A stretch of DNA of 64,000 bases from Streptomyces massasporeus (GTDB lineage: Bacteria; Actinomycetota; Actinomycetes; Streptomycetales; Streptomycetaceae), in contig NZ_BMSE01000006.1 of assembly GCF_014648995.1 (NCBI RefSeq), positions 124,001-188,000 of the forward strand. Reading direction: 5' to 3'. Shown one piece after another: positions 43,178 to 51,721 of this stretch. The notes beneath the pieces were generated by a model, which worked only from the letters and a program-made list of their open reading frames with translations, made no database searches and was not told the origin of the DNA. Every line of letters begins with the position of its first letter. Position 1 is the first letter of the stretch. A program made the position numbers and the translations under genes.

Positions 43178-43642
43178 TCAGACCGCCATCAGCGGTGCGC
43201 CGGAACGCCACTTCAGGACCTTGTCGAAGCTCACCACGGCTCCGCCCCGGCCCGGCTTGTTACCGATGTGGACGTGGTCGGCGAGCTCCTCGATGAGGCC
43301 CAGCCCCCTGCCGTTCTCCGCGTCGGAGTGCGCGGGGCGGATCGGCGGGCGGGGCCGGCCGGCGGACGCCGCGGGGAAGCCCGGGCCGGCATCGGCGACC
43401 TCGATCCGGCACTTCTCGCCGTCGAGGTACGCGGTGACCCGGTACGCCTCCGAGCCGGGGCCGCGCCCCGTGTCCCCGCCGTGCTCCACGGCGTTCGCGC
43501 ACGCCTCGCTGAGGGCGACGGAAAGGTCGTAGGAGATGTCGGGGTCGACGCCCGCGGTCTCCATCGTGCCGATCAGCAGGCGGCGGGCGAGCGGCACGCT
43601 CGCAGCTTCGCGCCGCAGATGGAGTGACCACCAGATGCTCAT
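43178..43642 (-). CDS. RsbW-like ATPase (HATPase_c_2)
   Basis: 154 residues; ATG with AGGAGG at 7 bases. LRREAASVPLARRLLIGTMETAGV start is typical of Streptomyces RsbW-like proteins; N-box VALSEACANAVEHGGD, G1 EVADAGPGFP, G2 GRGLGLIEELADHV. It probably binds and phosphorylates a STAS anti-anti-sigma factor or sequesters a sigma factor. No partner is in the operon. It is the second such protein here (see 31994), and the SpoIIE-type protein at 35905 could belong to the same circuit. Confidence 0.9.
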   Translation of the reverse strand: MSIWWSLHLRREAASVPLARRLLIGTMETAGVDPDISYDLSVALSEACANAVEHGGDTGRGPGSEAYRVTAYLDGEKCRIEVADAGPGFPAASAGRPRPPIRPAHSDAENGRGLGLIEELADHVHIGNKPGRGGAVVSFDKVLKWRSGAPLMAV

Positions 43643-43886
43643 GCTCCAGCCTCCTGGCTGCGGCTCGACATACCGTTACGTATTGCCCTCCGTGCCCCTG
43701 TGTAAGCGTGAAGTTGACGTGACGCCGCCCATACGGCGGATGCGTGCTGGTCCTGATCGGTGTATGTGGGGGCAGACTTCGGCGCATCCAGGGGCGCGCG
43801 GGGCCAGAGCGTGACGTTCCGGTCGTACGGCATCTTGTGGACCTGCCGCACGGGGCGTACGGGGCCAGTGCGATGATGAGCCCGCC

Positions 43887-44708
43887 ATGACTGCCCCCTA
43901 CGCGCGCGCGACGCGCTCCGGACACTCGCTCCGGATCCTGCGGGCCGCGGTGTTCGCCGCGGTCTGTGTCGTGCTGGCCGGGGCAGGTCACGCACTCGCC
44001 TCCTGCGACGGCATCCCGCTGTGGACGCTGGGCGCCGGGTTCCTCGGGGTGGCCGCTGTGGCGGCTCCGCTCGCCGGGCGCGTGCGCTCGCTGGCGGGGA
44101 TCACGGTGCTGCTCGCGGCCGGTCAGACGGTGCTGCACACCCTGTTCGGCCTCGGCCAGCACGGTACGGCCGCCGTCACGTCCTCGGTGCCCGCGGGCGG
44201 GAGCGACGCCGCGCTGGTCCGGCAGGCCGCGCAATTCGTGTGCGGCACGACGGCGGCGGCGATCAGCCCGGTGCAGGCGCAGAAGATCCTCGCCGACGCC
44301 CGGATCCAGCCGCCATCCGGGACCCACACGCATCTGGCCGCGGACGCCTTGCCCGGTTCCGCCGCCTCGCTGTGGCCGTCCCTGCCGATGCTGCTCGGAC
44401 ACCTCCTCGCGGCGCTCGCCGCCGGCTGGCTGCTGCGCCACGGCGACCTGGCGCTGCTGCGTCTCACCGAACTGTCGGCGCAGGGAGTCGCCGAGGGAGC
44501 GCTGGTGCGCTCCCTGCGGGCCGCTCTCGCGCTGGTACGCGCCCTGCGCGCCGGACTTCCGGGAGCCCCGGAGGCCCACCCGCGCCCGGCGCACACCGCT
44601 CGGCCCGCGCCCCCGATGCCGCGCACCATGGCACTCCAGCACTCGGTGATCCGGCGCGGTCCGCCGGCCACCCCGGCTTCCGCAGCCGCACTCGCCCTCG
44701 CCGCCTGA
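43887..44708 (+). CDS. Multi-pass membrane protein next to the copper operon
   Basis: 273 residues. Predicted helices: ~18-38 (ILRAAVFAAVCVVLAGAGHA), ~44-62, ~68-85 and ~160-180 (LPMLLGHLLAALAAGWLL), followed by a cytoplasmic Arg/Pro/Ala tail. Histidines GHALASCDG, LHTLFGLGQHG and THTHLA are placed near membrane ends and could bind copper. Located 169 bases before the YcnI gene on the same strand, so a link to copper handling is suggested by context only. Family resemblance to CopD-like or DUF2946-like membrane proteins is weak. Confidence 0.72.
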   Translation: MTAPYARATRSGHSLRILRAAVFAAVCVVLAGAGHALASCDGIPLWTLGAGFLGVAAVAAPLAGRVRSLAGITVLLAAGQTVLHTLFGLGQHGTAAVTSSVPAGGSDAALVRQAAQFVCGTTAAAISPVQAQKILADARIQPPSGTHTHLAADALPGSAASLWPSLPMLLGHLLAALAAGWLLRHGDLALLRLTELSAQGVAEGALVRSLRAALALVRALRAGLPGAPEAHPRPAHTARPAPPMPRTMALQHSVIRRGPPATPASAAALALAA

Positions 44709-44877
44709 CACGACGCGACCACCACCACTTCCGCTCTCCTCGGATGCCCCGGGACCTCCTTTTCGGAGCTCCGGATTCCTGGATCCCGCGGAGGAGGGGC
44801 CGCCGTCGTGCGGCACGCGCGTGGGCGCGCATCCCTCCTTCCTCATCCAGACCGACTCACAGCGGAGTGCTCCTTCC

Positions 44878-45618
44878 ATGAAGGCTTCCCGAATCGTCGC
44901 GGCCGGTGCCGCCGCCGGTGTCACCGTTCTCGCCCTGTCCGCCCCCGCCTTCGCGCACGTCTCCGTGCAGCCCGAGGGCACGGCCGCCAAGGGCGGCTAC
45001 GCGGTCATCGACTTCAAGGTCCCCAACGAGCGCGACGACGCCTCGACCACCAAGATCGAGGTCAACTTCCCCACCGACCACCCGCTCGCCTCCGTCATGC
45101 CGGAGCCCATGCCCGGCTGGAAGATCGAGGTCACCAAGTCCAAGCTGGCCAAGCCGCTGGAGATGCACGGCGAGAAGATCACCGAGGCCGTCAGCAAGGT
45201 CACCTGGACCGCCGACGGCAAGGGGATCGAGCCCGGCTACTTCGAGAAGTTCCCGCTCTCCGTCGGCCAGCTCCCCGAGGACACCGACCAGCTGGCCTTC
45301 AAGGCCCTGCAGACGTACTCCAACAAGGAGGTCGTCCGCTGGATCGAGGTCCCGCAGAAGGGCAAGGAGGAGCCCGACAACCCGGCCCCGGTGCTGGAGC
45401 TGTCCGCCGCCTCCGAGGACGGGCACCACGGCGCGGCGGCCGATGACGACTCCGACGCCAAGTCGGCCGAGAAGGCCTCCACGCACACCGCCGACGACTC
45501 CGCCTCCTCCGACGGCACCGACACCACCGCCCGCGTGCTGGGCATCGTCGGCATCGTGGTCGGCGCCGCGGGCGTCGCCTACGGCGTGCTCGCCGGGCGC
45601 CGGCGGTCCAACGCCTGA
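44878..45618 (+). CDS. YcnI-family copper protein (DUF1775)
   Basis: 246 residues. Signal peptide ends APAFA so the mature protein begins with His (HVSVQPEGTAAKGGYAVIDFKVPNE). In YcnI this N-terminal His with a conserved Trp (here GWKIEV) forms the Cu(II)-binding mono-histidine brace. The beta-sandwich covers ~27-180; then an acidic His-containing linker (~180-215) and a C-terminal membrane anchor (~218-238, VLGIVGIVVGAAGVAYGVL) with RRR after it. Faces the cell exterior. First gene of the cluster YcnI-Sco-ECuC-CopCD-DtpA. Confidence 0.92.
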   Translation: MKASRIVAAGAAAGVTVLALSAPAFAHVSVQPEGTAAKGGYAVIDFKVPNERDDASTTKIEVNFPTDHPLASVMPEPMPGWKIEVTKSKLAKPLEMHGEKITEAVSKVTWTADGKGIEPGYFEKFPLSVGQLPEDTDQLAFKALQTYSNKEVVRWIEVPQKGKEEPDNPAPVLELSAASEDGHHGAAADDDSDAKSAEKASTHTADDSASSDGTDTTARVLGIVGIVVGAAGVAYGVLAGRRRSNA

Positions 45619-45634
45619 GGCCGCTTCCGTTGAC

Positions 45635-45681
45635 GGCGCGCACCGGATCCCCGCCCCCTGCGGAGGCTCCCGGTGCGCGCC
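45635..45681 (+). terminator. 12-bp-stem hairpin between YcnI and Sco
   Basis: Arms GGCGCGCACCGG and CCGGTGCGCGCC are perfectly complementary, with a 23-base loop. No T-run follows at once. It could lower readthrough into sco or protect the upstream message. Confidence 0.6.
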
Positions 45682-45709
45682 GGGTCACCGACATCTGGGA
45701 CATTTTTCT

Positions 45710-46363
45710 ATGCGCACCAAAACCTTCGCCGCGGCCGCACTCCTCGCCGCCGCCTCCCTGACCCTGACCGCCTGCGGCAGCGGCGACGACAGCAACAAGC
45801 CCGTCGCCGTGGTGTCGGAGGAGGCCGGCACCGACAAGGCCGCCACCGTCCTCGACAAGCCGTTCGAGAAGCCGGACCTGGTCCTCACCGACACGCAGGG
45901 CAAGAAGTACGACCTCCGCAAGGAGACCGCGGGCAAGCCCACGCTGATCTACTTCGGCTACACCCACTGCCCTGACGTCTGCCCGCTGACGATGAACAAC
46001 ATCGCCGTCGCCAAGAAGCAGCTGCCCGAGGCCGAACAGGACGAGCTGCGCGTGGTGTTCGTCACCACCGACCCCAAGCGCGACACCTCGGCCGAGCTCG
46101 GCAAGTGGCTCAAGGGCATCGACACCGAGTTCGTCGGTCTCACCGGCGACTTCGCGACCATCCAGGCCGGCGCCCGCACCCTCGGCATCAGCATCGAGCC
46201 GACGCGGAAGGACAAGAATGGCAAGCTCATCTCCGAGCACGGCACCCAGGTCATCGCGTTCTCCCCTAAGACCGACGGCGGCTATGTGCTCTACGGCGAG
46301 AACGCCAAGGTCGACGACTACATCAAGGACCTCCCCAAGATCATCAAGGGGGAGAACCCGTGA
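45710..46363 (+). CDS. sco: Sco1/SenC-type copper chaperone, lipoprotein
   Basis: 217 residues. Lipobox LTACG at residue 21-22 anchors it outside the membrane. Thioredoxin fold with the copper-binding C-x3-C in YFGYTHCPDVCPLTM (~85-95) and the distal His in ISEHGTQVIAF. Delivers copper to the CuA site of cytochrome oxidase; in S. lividans Sco receives Cu from ECuC and is needed for morphological development. Stop overlaps the ECuC start (GTGA), so they are coupled. Confidence 0.94.
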   Translation: MRTKTFAAAALLAAASLTLTACGSGDDSNKPVAVVSEEAGTDKAATVLDKPFEKPDLVLTDTQGKKYDLRKETAGKPTLIYFGYTHCPDVCPLTMNNIAVAKKQLPEAEQDELRVVFVTTDPKRDTSAELGKWLKGIDTEFVGLTGDFATIQAGARTLGISIEPTRKDKNGKLISEHGTQVIAFSPKTDGGYVLYGENAKVDDYIKDLPKIIKGENP

Positions 46364-46839
46364 GGCGGCGGCTCGGGCCGGCGGCCCTGGCCCTAGCCGG
46401 AGCGCTGGCCCTGGCGGGCTGCGGCGGCTCGGACTCGGGCGACTCCGGCGACAGCGGCTCCGCGAAGGCGGAACTCTCCGCCGGTACCGCGTACATGCCG
46501 CAGCCGGTGTCCGACGACATGGCGGCCGGCTTCCTCACCGTCACCAACAAGGGCGGTGCCCCCGATGAGCTGACCTCGGTCACCAGCGACATCGCCGGGC
46601 AGGTCACCGTGCACGAGACCGTCGACGGGGCGATGCAGGAGGTCAAGAGCCTCAAGATCCCCGCGGGCGGCCGGCTGGAGCTGAAGAGCGGCGGCGACCA
46701 CCTGATGTTCGAACAGCTGAAGAGCAAGCCGAAGGAAGGTCAGACGGTCTCCGTCGAACTGCACTTCGCCCACTCCGGCCCCATGAAGGTCGAGATGCCG
46801 GTGAAGCCGGCGACCTACACCCCGAAGACCGGACACTGA
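46360..46839 (+). CDS. ecuC: Extracellular copper chaperone ECuC (PCuAC domain)
   Basis: 159 residues; GTG in a 4-base overlap with sco. Lipobox LALAGCGG at ~20. The PCuAC domain carries the copper motif: His in VTVHETVDGAMQEV, Met ten residues on, then GGDHLMFEQL with His-x-Met-type ligands. It binds extracellular Cu(I) and passes it to Sco. Third gene of the operon. Confidence 0.92.
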   Translation: MRRRLGPAALALAGALALAGCGGSDSGDSGDSGSAKAELSAGTAYMPQPVSDDMAAGFLTVTNKGGAPDELTSVTSDIAGQVTVHETVDGAMQEVKSLKIPAGGRLELKSGGDHLMFEQLKSKPKEGQTVSVELHFAHSGPMKVEMPVKPATYTPKTGH

Positions 46840-46852
46840 GGGAGGGACCCCT

Positions 46853-48889
46853 GTGACGCAGACCATCGCCCCCCGCGTCCGGACAGTGGTGCTGCTGCTC
46901 CTGGCCGCGGCCTGCGCACTCCTCGCCGGAGCCGGCCCGGCCTCCGCGCACGCCGCGGTGACCGGCAGCGACCCCGGGCAGGGGGCGGTGGTCGACAAGG
47001 CCCCGGCCCGGATCACGCTCACCTTCTCCGAACAGGTCGCGTTGTCCGACGACTCGCTGCGCGTGCTCGACCCCGAGGGCAAGCGCGTCGATACGGCCAA
47101 ACCGGCCACCGTCAGCGGCACGACGTACGCCGTGCCCCTGCACTCGGGCCTGCCCGACGGCACGTACACGGTGGCCTACCAGGTCGTCTCGGCGGACAGC
47201 CACCCCGTCGCCGGCGCCTACACCTTCTCCATCGGCGCCCCTTCCAAGACGTCCGTGTCGGTCTCCGGGCAGTCGACCGACGACGGGGTCGTGGGATGGC
47301 TGTACGGCTTCGGACGGTATGTGTCGTATGCCGGGTTCATCGTGATGGCCGGTGGTGCCGCCTTCGTGCTCGCCTGCTGGCGGCGCGGTTCCGGGGTGCG
47401 GCCCGTGCAACGGTTCGTCGTCTCCGGATGGGTCGCGCTCACCGCGTCGACCCTCGCCCTGCTGCTTCTGCGCGGCTCCTTCACGGGCTCCGGGAAGGTC
47501 TCCGACATCTTCGACCTGTCCCTGCTCGGGCAGGTGCTGCAGACCAAGAGCGGTGCGGCCCTGGTGTCCCGGCTGCTGCTGCTCGCCGCGGCGGCGCTCT
47601 TCATCGCCGTGCTGTTCGGCGCGTACGACAAGCGTGAGGACGCCGAGGAGAAGCGGGACCTGACCTTCGGGCTCTCGATCGGCGGCATCGTGGTGGCGGC
47701 CGGGCTCGCCGCGAGCTGGGCGATGTCCGAGCACGCCTCGGTCGGCCTCCAGGCGGGCATCGCCATGCCGGTCGACGTGCTGCATCTGCTGGCCGTCGCC
47801 GCCTGGCTCGGCGGGCTGGGCGCGCTGCTGGTCGCCTTGTACCGCGCGCCCGCCGACACGCCCGTCGACGCACCGGCCGTACACCGCTTCTCCCAGGTCG
47901 CCTTCGGTAGCGTCCTCGCCCTGATCGCGACCGGGACGTACCAGTCCTGGCGCCAGCTCGGCTCCTGGTCGGCCTTCACCGACACCCGTTACGGCCAGCT
48001 CCTCCTGGCGAAGATCGCCCTCGTGGTCGTCCTGGTCGGCGTCGCGTGGATCTCGCGCCGCTGGACGGGGCGACTGGCGGAGACGGTGCCGGTGGAGGCA
48101 TCGGCGGTACGGGAGAAGGAGCGGGTCGGCGCGAGGGCGGACGGCACCGGGGAGACCGCGGTCGCCGGCGCCGGGGAGACCGCGGTCGTCGGCGACGGGG
48201 ACGCCCCTGCGGAGGGCGAGGGCGATACCGGCCTCGACACCGACGAGCAGCCCGGCACCGAGCCCGCCCGCCCCGAGCCCGCCGACTCCGAGCCCGCCGA
48301 CTCCGAACGCGCCGCGCAGCTCGCCCGGCAGCAGGCCGCCCGGGACGCGGCCCAGCGGAAGCGGATGCGGGACGCGGACCCCAACCGCTTCGGGCTGCGC
48401 CGCTCCGTGCTGGCCGAGGCCGGTATCGCGGTCGTCTTGCTCGCCGTGACCACCGTCCTGACGCAGACCGAGCCGGGACGCACCGAGCAGGAGGCCAAGG
48501 CGGCCACCGCGGCCTCCGCGTCCTCCTCCGCCGACGAGGGCGCGTCCGGGGCGCTGACCCTGAACATGCCGTTCGACACCGGCGGCGAGGACGGCAAGGG
48601 CATCGTCACCATCGACGTCGACCCCGCCCGCGTGGGCGGCAACGAGATGCACGTCTACGTGGAACGCCCCAACGGCCGGGCCTTCGACATCCCCGAGGTG
48701 AAGGTCGAGTTCACCCTGAAAGCCAAGGACATCGGGCCCCTGCCCGTCGTCCCCGACCACATCGCCACCGGACACTGGTCGGCGAACGGAGTGCAGATCC
48801 CCATGGCCGGGGACTGGCAGGTCGACGTGACCGTGCGGACCTCCGACATCGACGAGGTGACCGTCTCCAAGAACGCGCAGATCGGCTGA
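46853..48889 (+). CDS. CopC-CopD fusion protein
   Basis: 678 residues; GTG with GGAGGG. Signal peptide then mature N-terminus HAAVTGSDPGQGAVV: CopC domain (~33-130) with the N-terminal His, Asp and the DSHPVAGAYTF His for Cu(II). CopD membrane part (~140-400) has about eight helices (WLYGFGRYVSYAGFIVMAGGAAFVLAC, LASWAMSEHASVGLQAGIAMPVDVLHLLAVAAWLGGLG). A long charged cytoplasmic insert (~410-505, Glu/Pro/Ala repeats) precedes one more helix and an outside C-terminal domain (~555-678) like FixH/YtkA. It likely moves copper across the membrane for DtpA/GlxA-type enzymes. Confidence 0.92.
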   Translation: MTQTIAPRVRTVVLLLLAAACALLAGAGPASAHAAVTGSDPGQGAVVDKAPARITLTFSEQVALSDDSLRVLDPEGKRVDTAKPATVSGTTYAVPLHSGLPDGTYTVAYQVVSADSHPVAGAYTFSIGAPSKTSVSVSGQSTDDGVVGWLYGFGRYVSYAGFIVMAGGAAFVLACWRRGSGVRPVQRFVVSGWVALTASTLALLLLRGSFTGSGKVSDIFDLSLLGQVLQTKSGAALVSRLLLLAAAALFIAVLFGAYDKREDAEEKRDLTFGLSIGGIVVAAGLAASWAMSEHASVGLQAGIAMPVDVLHLLAVAAWLGGLGALLVALYRAPADTPVDAPAVHRFSQVAFGSVLALIATGTYQSWRQLGSWSAFTDTRYGQLLLAKIALVVVLVGVAWISRRWTGRLAETVPVEASAVREKERVGARADGTGETAVAGAGETAVVGDGDAPAEGEGDTGLDTDEQPGTEPARPEPADSEPADSERAAQLARQQAARDAAQRKRMRDADPNRFGLRRSVLAEAGIAVVLLAVTTVLTQTEPGRTEQEAKAATAASASSSADEGASGALTLNMPFDTGGEDGKGIVTIDVDPARVGGNEMHVYVERPNGRAFDIPEVKVEFTLKAKDIGPLPVVPDHIATGHWSANGVQIPMAGDWQVDVTVRTSDIDEVTVSKNAQIG

Positions 48890-48895
48890 ACGACC

Positions 48896-50185
48896 ATGCC
48901 TGACCAGTCCCTTCCGAAGGCCCGCACCCCCGAGGCCACCACGGCGCAGAGCGACGCGGCCCCCGCCCACGAGGGCTTCTCACGGCGACGGCTGCTCGGC
49001 ACCGCGGGTGCCACCGGGCTCGTCCTCGGCACGGCGGGTGCCGCCGTGGGCTACGCCGCCGCCCCCTCCGAGGCGGCCGCTCCGCTCACCTCGCTCGGCA
49101 CGGACCGGGCGATGTTTCACGGGAAACATCAGCCCGGCATCACCGACGGCCTCCAGGCACGCGGCCACCTCGTGGCCTTCGACCTGGCGGCGGGCGCCGG
49201 CCGCAAGGAGGCCGCGGCCCTGCTCCGCCGCTGGTCGGAGACGGCCCGGCGGCTGATGGCAGGCGAGCCGGGCGGCCACGACGACACCGACGTGGCCCGC
49301 GACGCCGGCCCCTCCTCGCTGACGCTCACCTTCGGCTTCGGTCACAGCTTCTTCGCCCGGACGGGACTGGAGAAGCAACGCCCCACCGCGCTGGACCCGC
49401 TGCCCGAGTTCTCCTCCGACCACCTCGACAAGAACCGCAGCAACGGCGATCTGTGGGTGCAGATCGGCGCCAACGACGCCCTGGTCGCCTTCCACGCCCT
49501 GCGCGCGATCCAGAAGGACGCGGGCCGGGCGGCCAGGGTCCGCTGGCAGATGAACGGCTTCAACCGCTCCCCGGGCGCCACCACTCACCCCATGACGGCC
49601 CGCAACCTCATGGGCCAGATCGACGGCACCCGCAACCCGAAGCCGGGCGAGAGCGACTTCGACCAGCGCATCTTCGTCCCCGAGAAGGCCGAACCGGCCT
49701 GGATGGCGAACGGCTCCTACGCCGTCGTGCGCCGGATCCGCATGCTCCTCGACGACTGGGAGAAGCTCTCCGTCAAGGCGCAGGAGGACGTGATCGGGCG
49801 CCGCAAGTCCGACGGGGCGGCGCTGTCCGGGGGCACGGAGACGACCGCGATGGACCTGGAGAAGACGGACGCCAAGGGCAACCTGGTGGTCCCGATCAAC
49901 GCCCACGCCCGCATCACCCGGCCCGACCAGAACGGCGGCGCGGCCATGCTCCGCCGCCCGTTCTCCTTCCATGACGGCATCGACGCCGACGGGGTGCCCG
50001 ACGCGGGCCTGCTCTTCGTCTGCTGGCAGGCCGATCCCCTGCGCGGGTTCGTGCCGGTGCAGCGCAAGCTCGACCGCGGCGACGCCCTGTCGCAGTTCAT
50101 CCGCCACGAGTCGAGCGGACTGTTCGCGGTGCCGGGCGGGGCGGCGGAGGGCGAGTACGTGGGGCAGAAGTTGCTGGAGGGGTGA
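48896..50185 (+). CDS. dtpA: Tat-exported DyP-type heme peroxidase
   Basis: 429 residues. Twin-arginine signal SRRRLLGTAGATGLVLG at ~24-40. DyP signature GxxDG is MGQIDGTRNP (distal Asp) and the proximal His lies in NAHARITRPDQNGG. ATG 7 bases after the copCD stop, hence same operon. In S. lividans DtpA works with Sco/ECuC-supplied copper in maturation of the radical copper oxidase GlxA. The gene contains a near-parS sequence at 49114. Confidence 0.94.
   Translation: MPDQSLPKARTPEATTAQSDAAPAHEGFSRRRLLGTAGATGLVLGTAGAAVGYAAAPSEAAAPLTSLGTDRAMFHGKHQPGITDGLQARGHLVAFDLAAGAGRKEAAALLRRWSETARRLMAGEPGGHDDTDVARDAGPSSLTLTFGFGHSFFARTGLEKQRPTALDPLPEFSSDHLDKNRSNGDLWVQIGANDALVAFHALRAIQKDAGRAARVRWQMNGFNRSPGATTHPMTARNLMGQIDGTRNPKPGESDFDQRIFVPEKAEPAWMANGSYAVVRRIRMLLDDWEKLSVKAQEDVIGRRKSDGAALSGGTETTAMDLEKTDAKGNLVVPINAHARITRPDQNGGAAMLRRPFSFHDGIDADGVPDAGLLFVCWQADPLRGFVPVQRKLDRGDALSQFIRHESSGLFAVPGGAAEGEYVGQKLLEG
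49114..49127. promoter_or_regulatory. parS-like site inside dtpA (one mismatch)
   Basis: GTTTCACGGGAAAC differs from parS at one central base; flanks TG/CA extend the palindrome. Codes M-F-H-G-K-H in dtpA. Binding of ParB would be weaker than at the perfect sites. Confidence 0.4.
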
Positions 50186-50247
50186 GAGTTCACCCCTGTA
50201 CGGGCTTGTGGGGGATAGCGCTTCCGCGGGCCCATTAGGGTGAGGTC

Positions 50248-51180
50248 ATGCCAGCGAGCTATGCGTATCTCGGTCCTGAGGGCACGTTCACCGAAGTCGC
50301 CCTGCGCACGCTTCCCGAGGCCGCCACCCGGGAGCTGATCCCGTACGTGTCGGTCCAGTCCGCGCTCGACGCGGTACGCGCCGGCGAGGCCGAGGCCGCG
50401 TTCGTGCCGATCGAGAACTCCGTCGAGGGCGGCATCACCACCACCCTCGACGAGCTGGTCGCCGGCGCGCCGCTGATGATCTACCGCGAGGTGCTGCTGT
50501 CGATCACCTTCGCGCTGCTGGTCCGCCCGGGCACGAAGCTGTCGGACATCAAGACCGTCTCGGCCCACCCGGCCGCGCAGCCGCAGGTGCGCAACTGGCT
50601 GAAGAAGCACCTCCCGGACGCCCACTGGGAGTCCGCCGCCTCGAACGCGGACGCCGCCCGCCTGGTCCAGGAGGGCCAGTACGACGCGGCCTTCGCGGGT
50701 GAGTTCGCGGCCGCCCGCTACGGCCTGGAGGCCCTGGAGACCGGGATCCACGACGCGGAGAACGCCCAGACGCGGTTCGTGCTGGTGGGCCGTCCGGCCC
50801 GGCCCGCCGCGCCGACCGGCGCGGACAAGACCTCGATCGTGCTGTGGCAGCGCGACGACCACCCCGGCGGCCTGCGCGACCTGCTCGGCGAGTTCGCCAC
50901 CCGCGGCATCAACCTGATGCTGCTCCAGTCCCGGCCCACCGGCGCGGGCATCGGCAACTACTGCTTCTGCATCGACGCCGAGGGCCACATCTCCGACCGC
51001 CGGATGGCCGACGCCCTGATGGGCCTGAAGCGGATCTGTCTCCAGGTGCGCTACCTCGGCTCCTACCCGCGCGCGGACCTGCGGCCGGGGGACGTGCAGC
51101 CGCCGCGGCTGGGGACCTCCGACGAGGAGTTCGCGGGGGCGGCGGACTGGGTCGCGCGGTGCCAGGACGGGCGTTTCTGA
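50248..51180 (+). CDS. pheA: Prephenate dehydratase
   Basis: 310 residues. Catalytic domain ~4-180: YLGPEGTFTEVALR, PIENSVEGGITTTLDELV, and ETGIHDAENAQTRFVLVG with the conserved Thr-Arg-Phe of the active site. ACT regulatory domain ~195-275: IVLWQRDDHPGGLRDLLGEFATRGINLMLLQSRPT (Phe-binding GALxxxL-type loop and ESRP-like QSRP). It converts prephenate to phenylpyruvate, with feedback by Phe. 62 bases downstream of dtpA. Confidence 0.95.
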   Translation: MPASYAYLGPEGTFTEVALRTLPEAATRELIPYVSVQSALDAVRAGEAEAAFVPIENSVEGGITTTLDELVAGAPLMIYREVLLSITFALLVRPGTKLSDIKTVSAHPAAQPQVRNWLKKHLPDAHWESAASNADAARLVQEGQYDAAFAGEFAAARYGLEALETGIHDAENAQTRFVLVGRPARPAAPTGADKTSIVLWQRDDHPGGLRDLLGEFATRGINLMLLQSRPTGAGIGNYCFCIDAEGHISDRRMADALMGLKRICLQVRYLGSYPRADLRPGDVQPPRLGTSDEEFAGAADWVARCQDGRF

Positions 51181-51721
51181 CCGGGTTCCGAGCCTGTTCC
51201 CCGGCCCGTCGTACCTGCTGATAGTCGTTATCCACAGAAGTTATCCACAGGTCCGCTTCTCGACCTGGGGACAAGTCGACAACGAAGCGTGAGTCAGTCG
51301 ACAAATCGCTCTACAGCCCCCCGATGCGTCCATCACCGGGCAGGTCACCCTTCGTCCACCGTTTCCCCTTCCATAACTCTTCGGGGTGACCTCTTTCCAC
51401 TCGAAAGTGAGGGTAGAGCGGGTTTGCGGAGGGAATTCATGGGGTGGTCGAGCTGCCTGGAGTGATCAATTCCGAAGTCCACAGATCTTGCACACAGCCT
51501 GTGGATAACTTTTGCCAGGGTGTGGATCCCTGTGGACAACCGAAGCCCAAGTCCCGGCTCCCGCAAGGGATTCGAGTCAAGGCGGCGTCCGTCGGATGCC
51601 TCGTTCCGGGGAGAGGCATCTCCTTTATTGACACTGTGCGCAATTCCCTCATAACGGTACGTAAGTCGCTATCGGAATAGTGAGTCGTGGGCGGTCACCC
51701 CGCACCGGTAGCCTTGGGCGC
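51181..51721. promoter_or_regulatory. pheA-serS spacer with a DnaA-box cluster
   Basis: 541 bases without a gene. DnaA boxes: TTATCCACA at 51228-51236 and 51241-51249 (12-13 bases apart, same strand), TGTGGATAA at 51500-51508, weaker TGTGGATCC at 51521 and TGTGGACAA (complement of the Streptomyces-preferred TTGTCCACA) at 51531-51539. At the 3' end, TAGCCT about 8 bases before the serS GTG could be a -10 element for a leaderless transcript. The region is more AT-rich than its surroundings. Confidence 0.65.

Noticed and set aside
51181..51721. oriC
   Set aside because: Only about five DnaA boxes and no dnaA/dnaN neighbours; the Streptomyces oriC has many more boxes between those genes.
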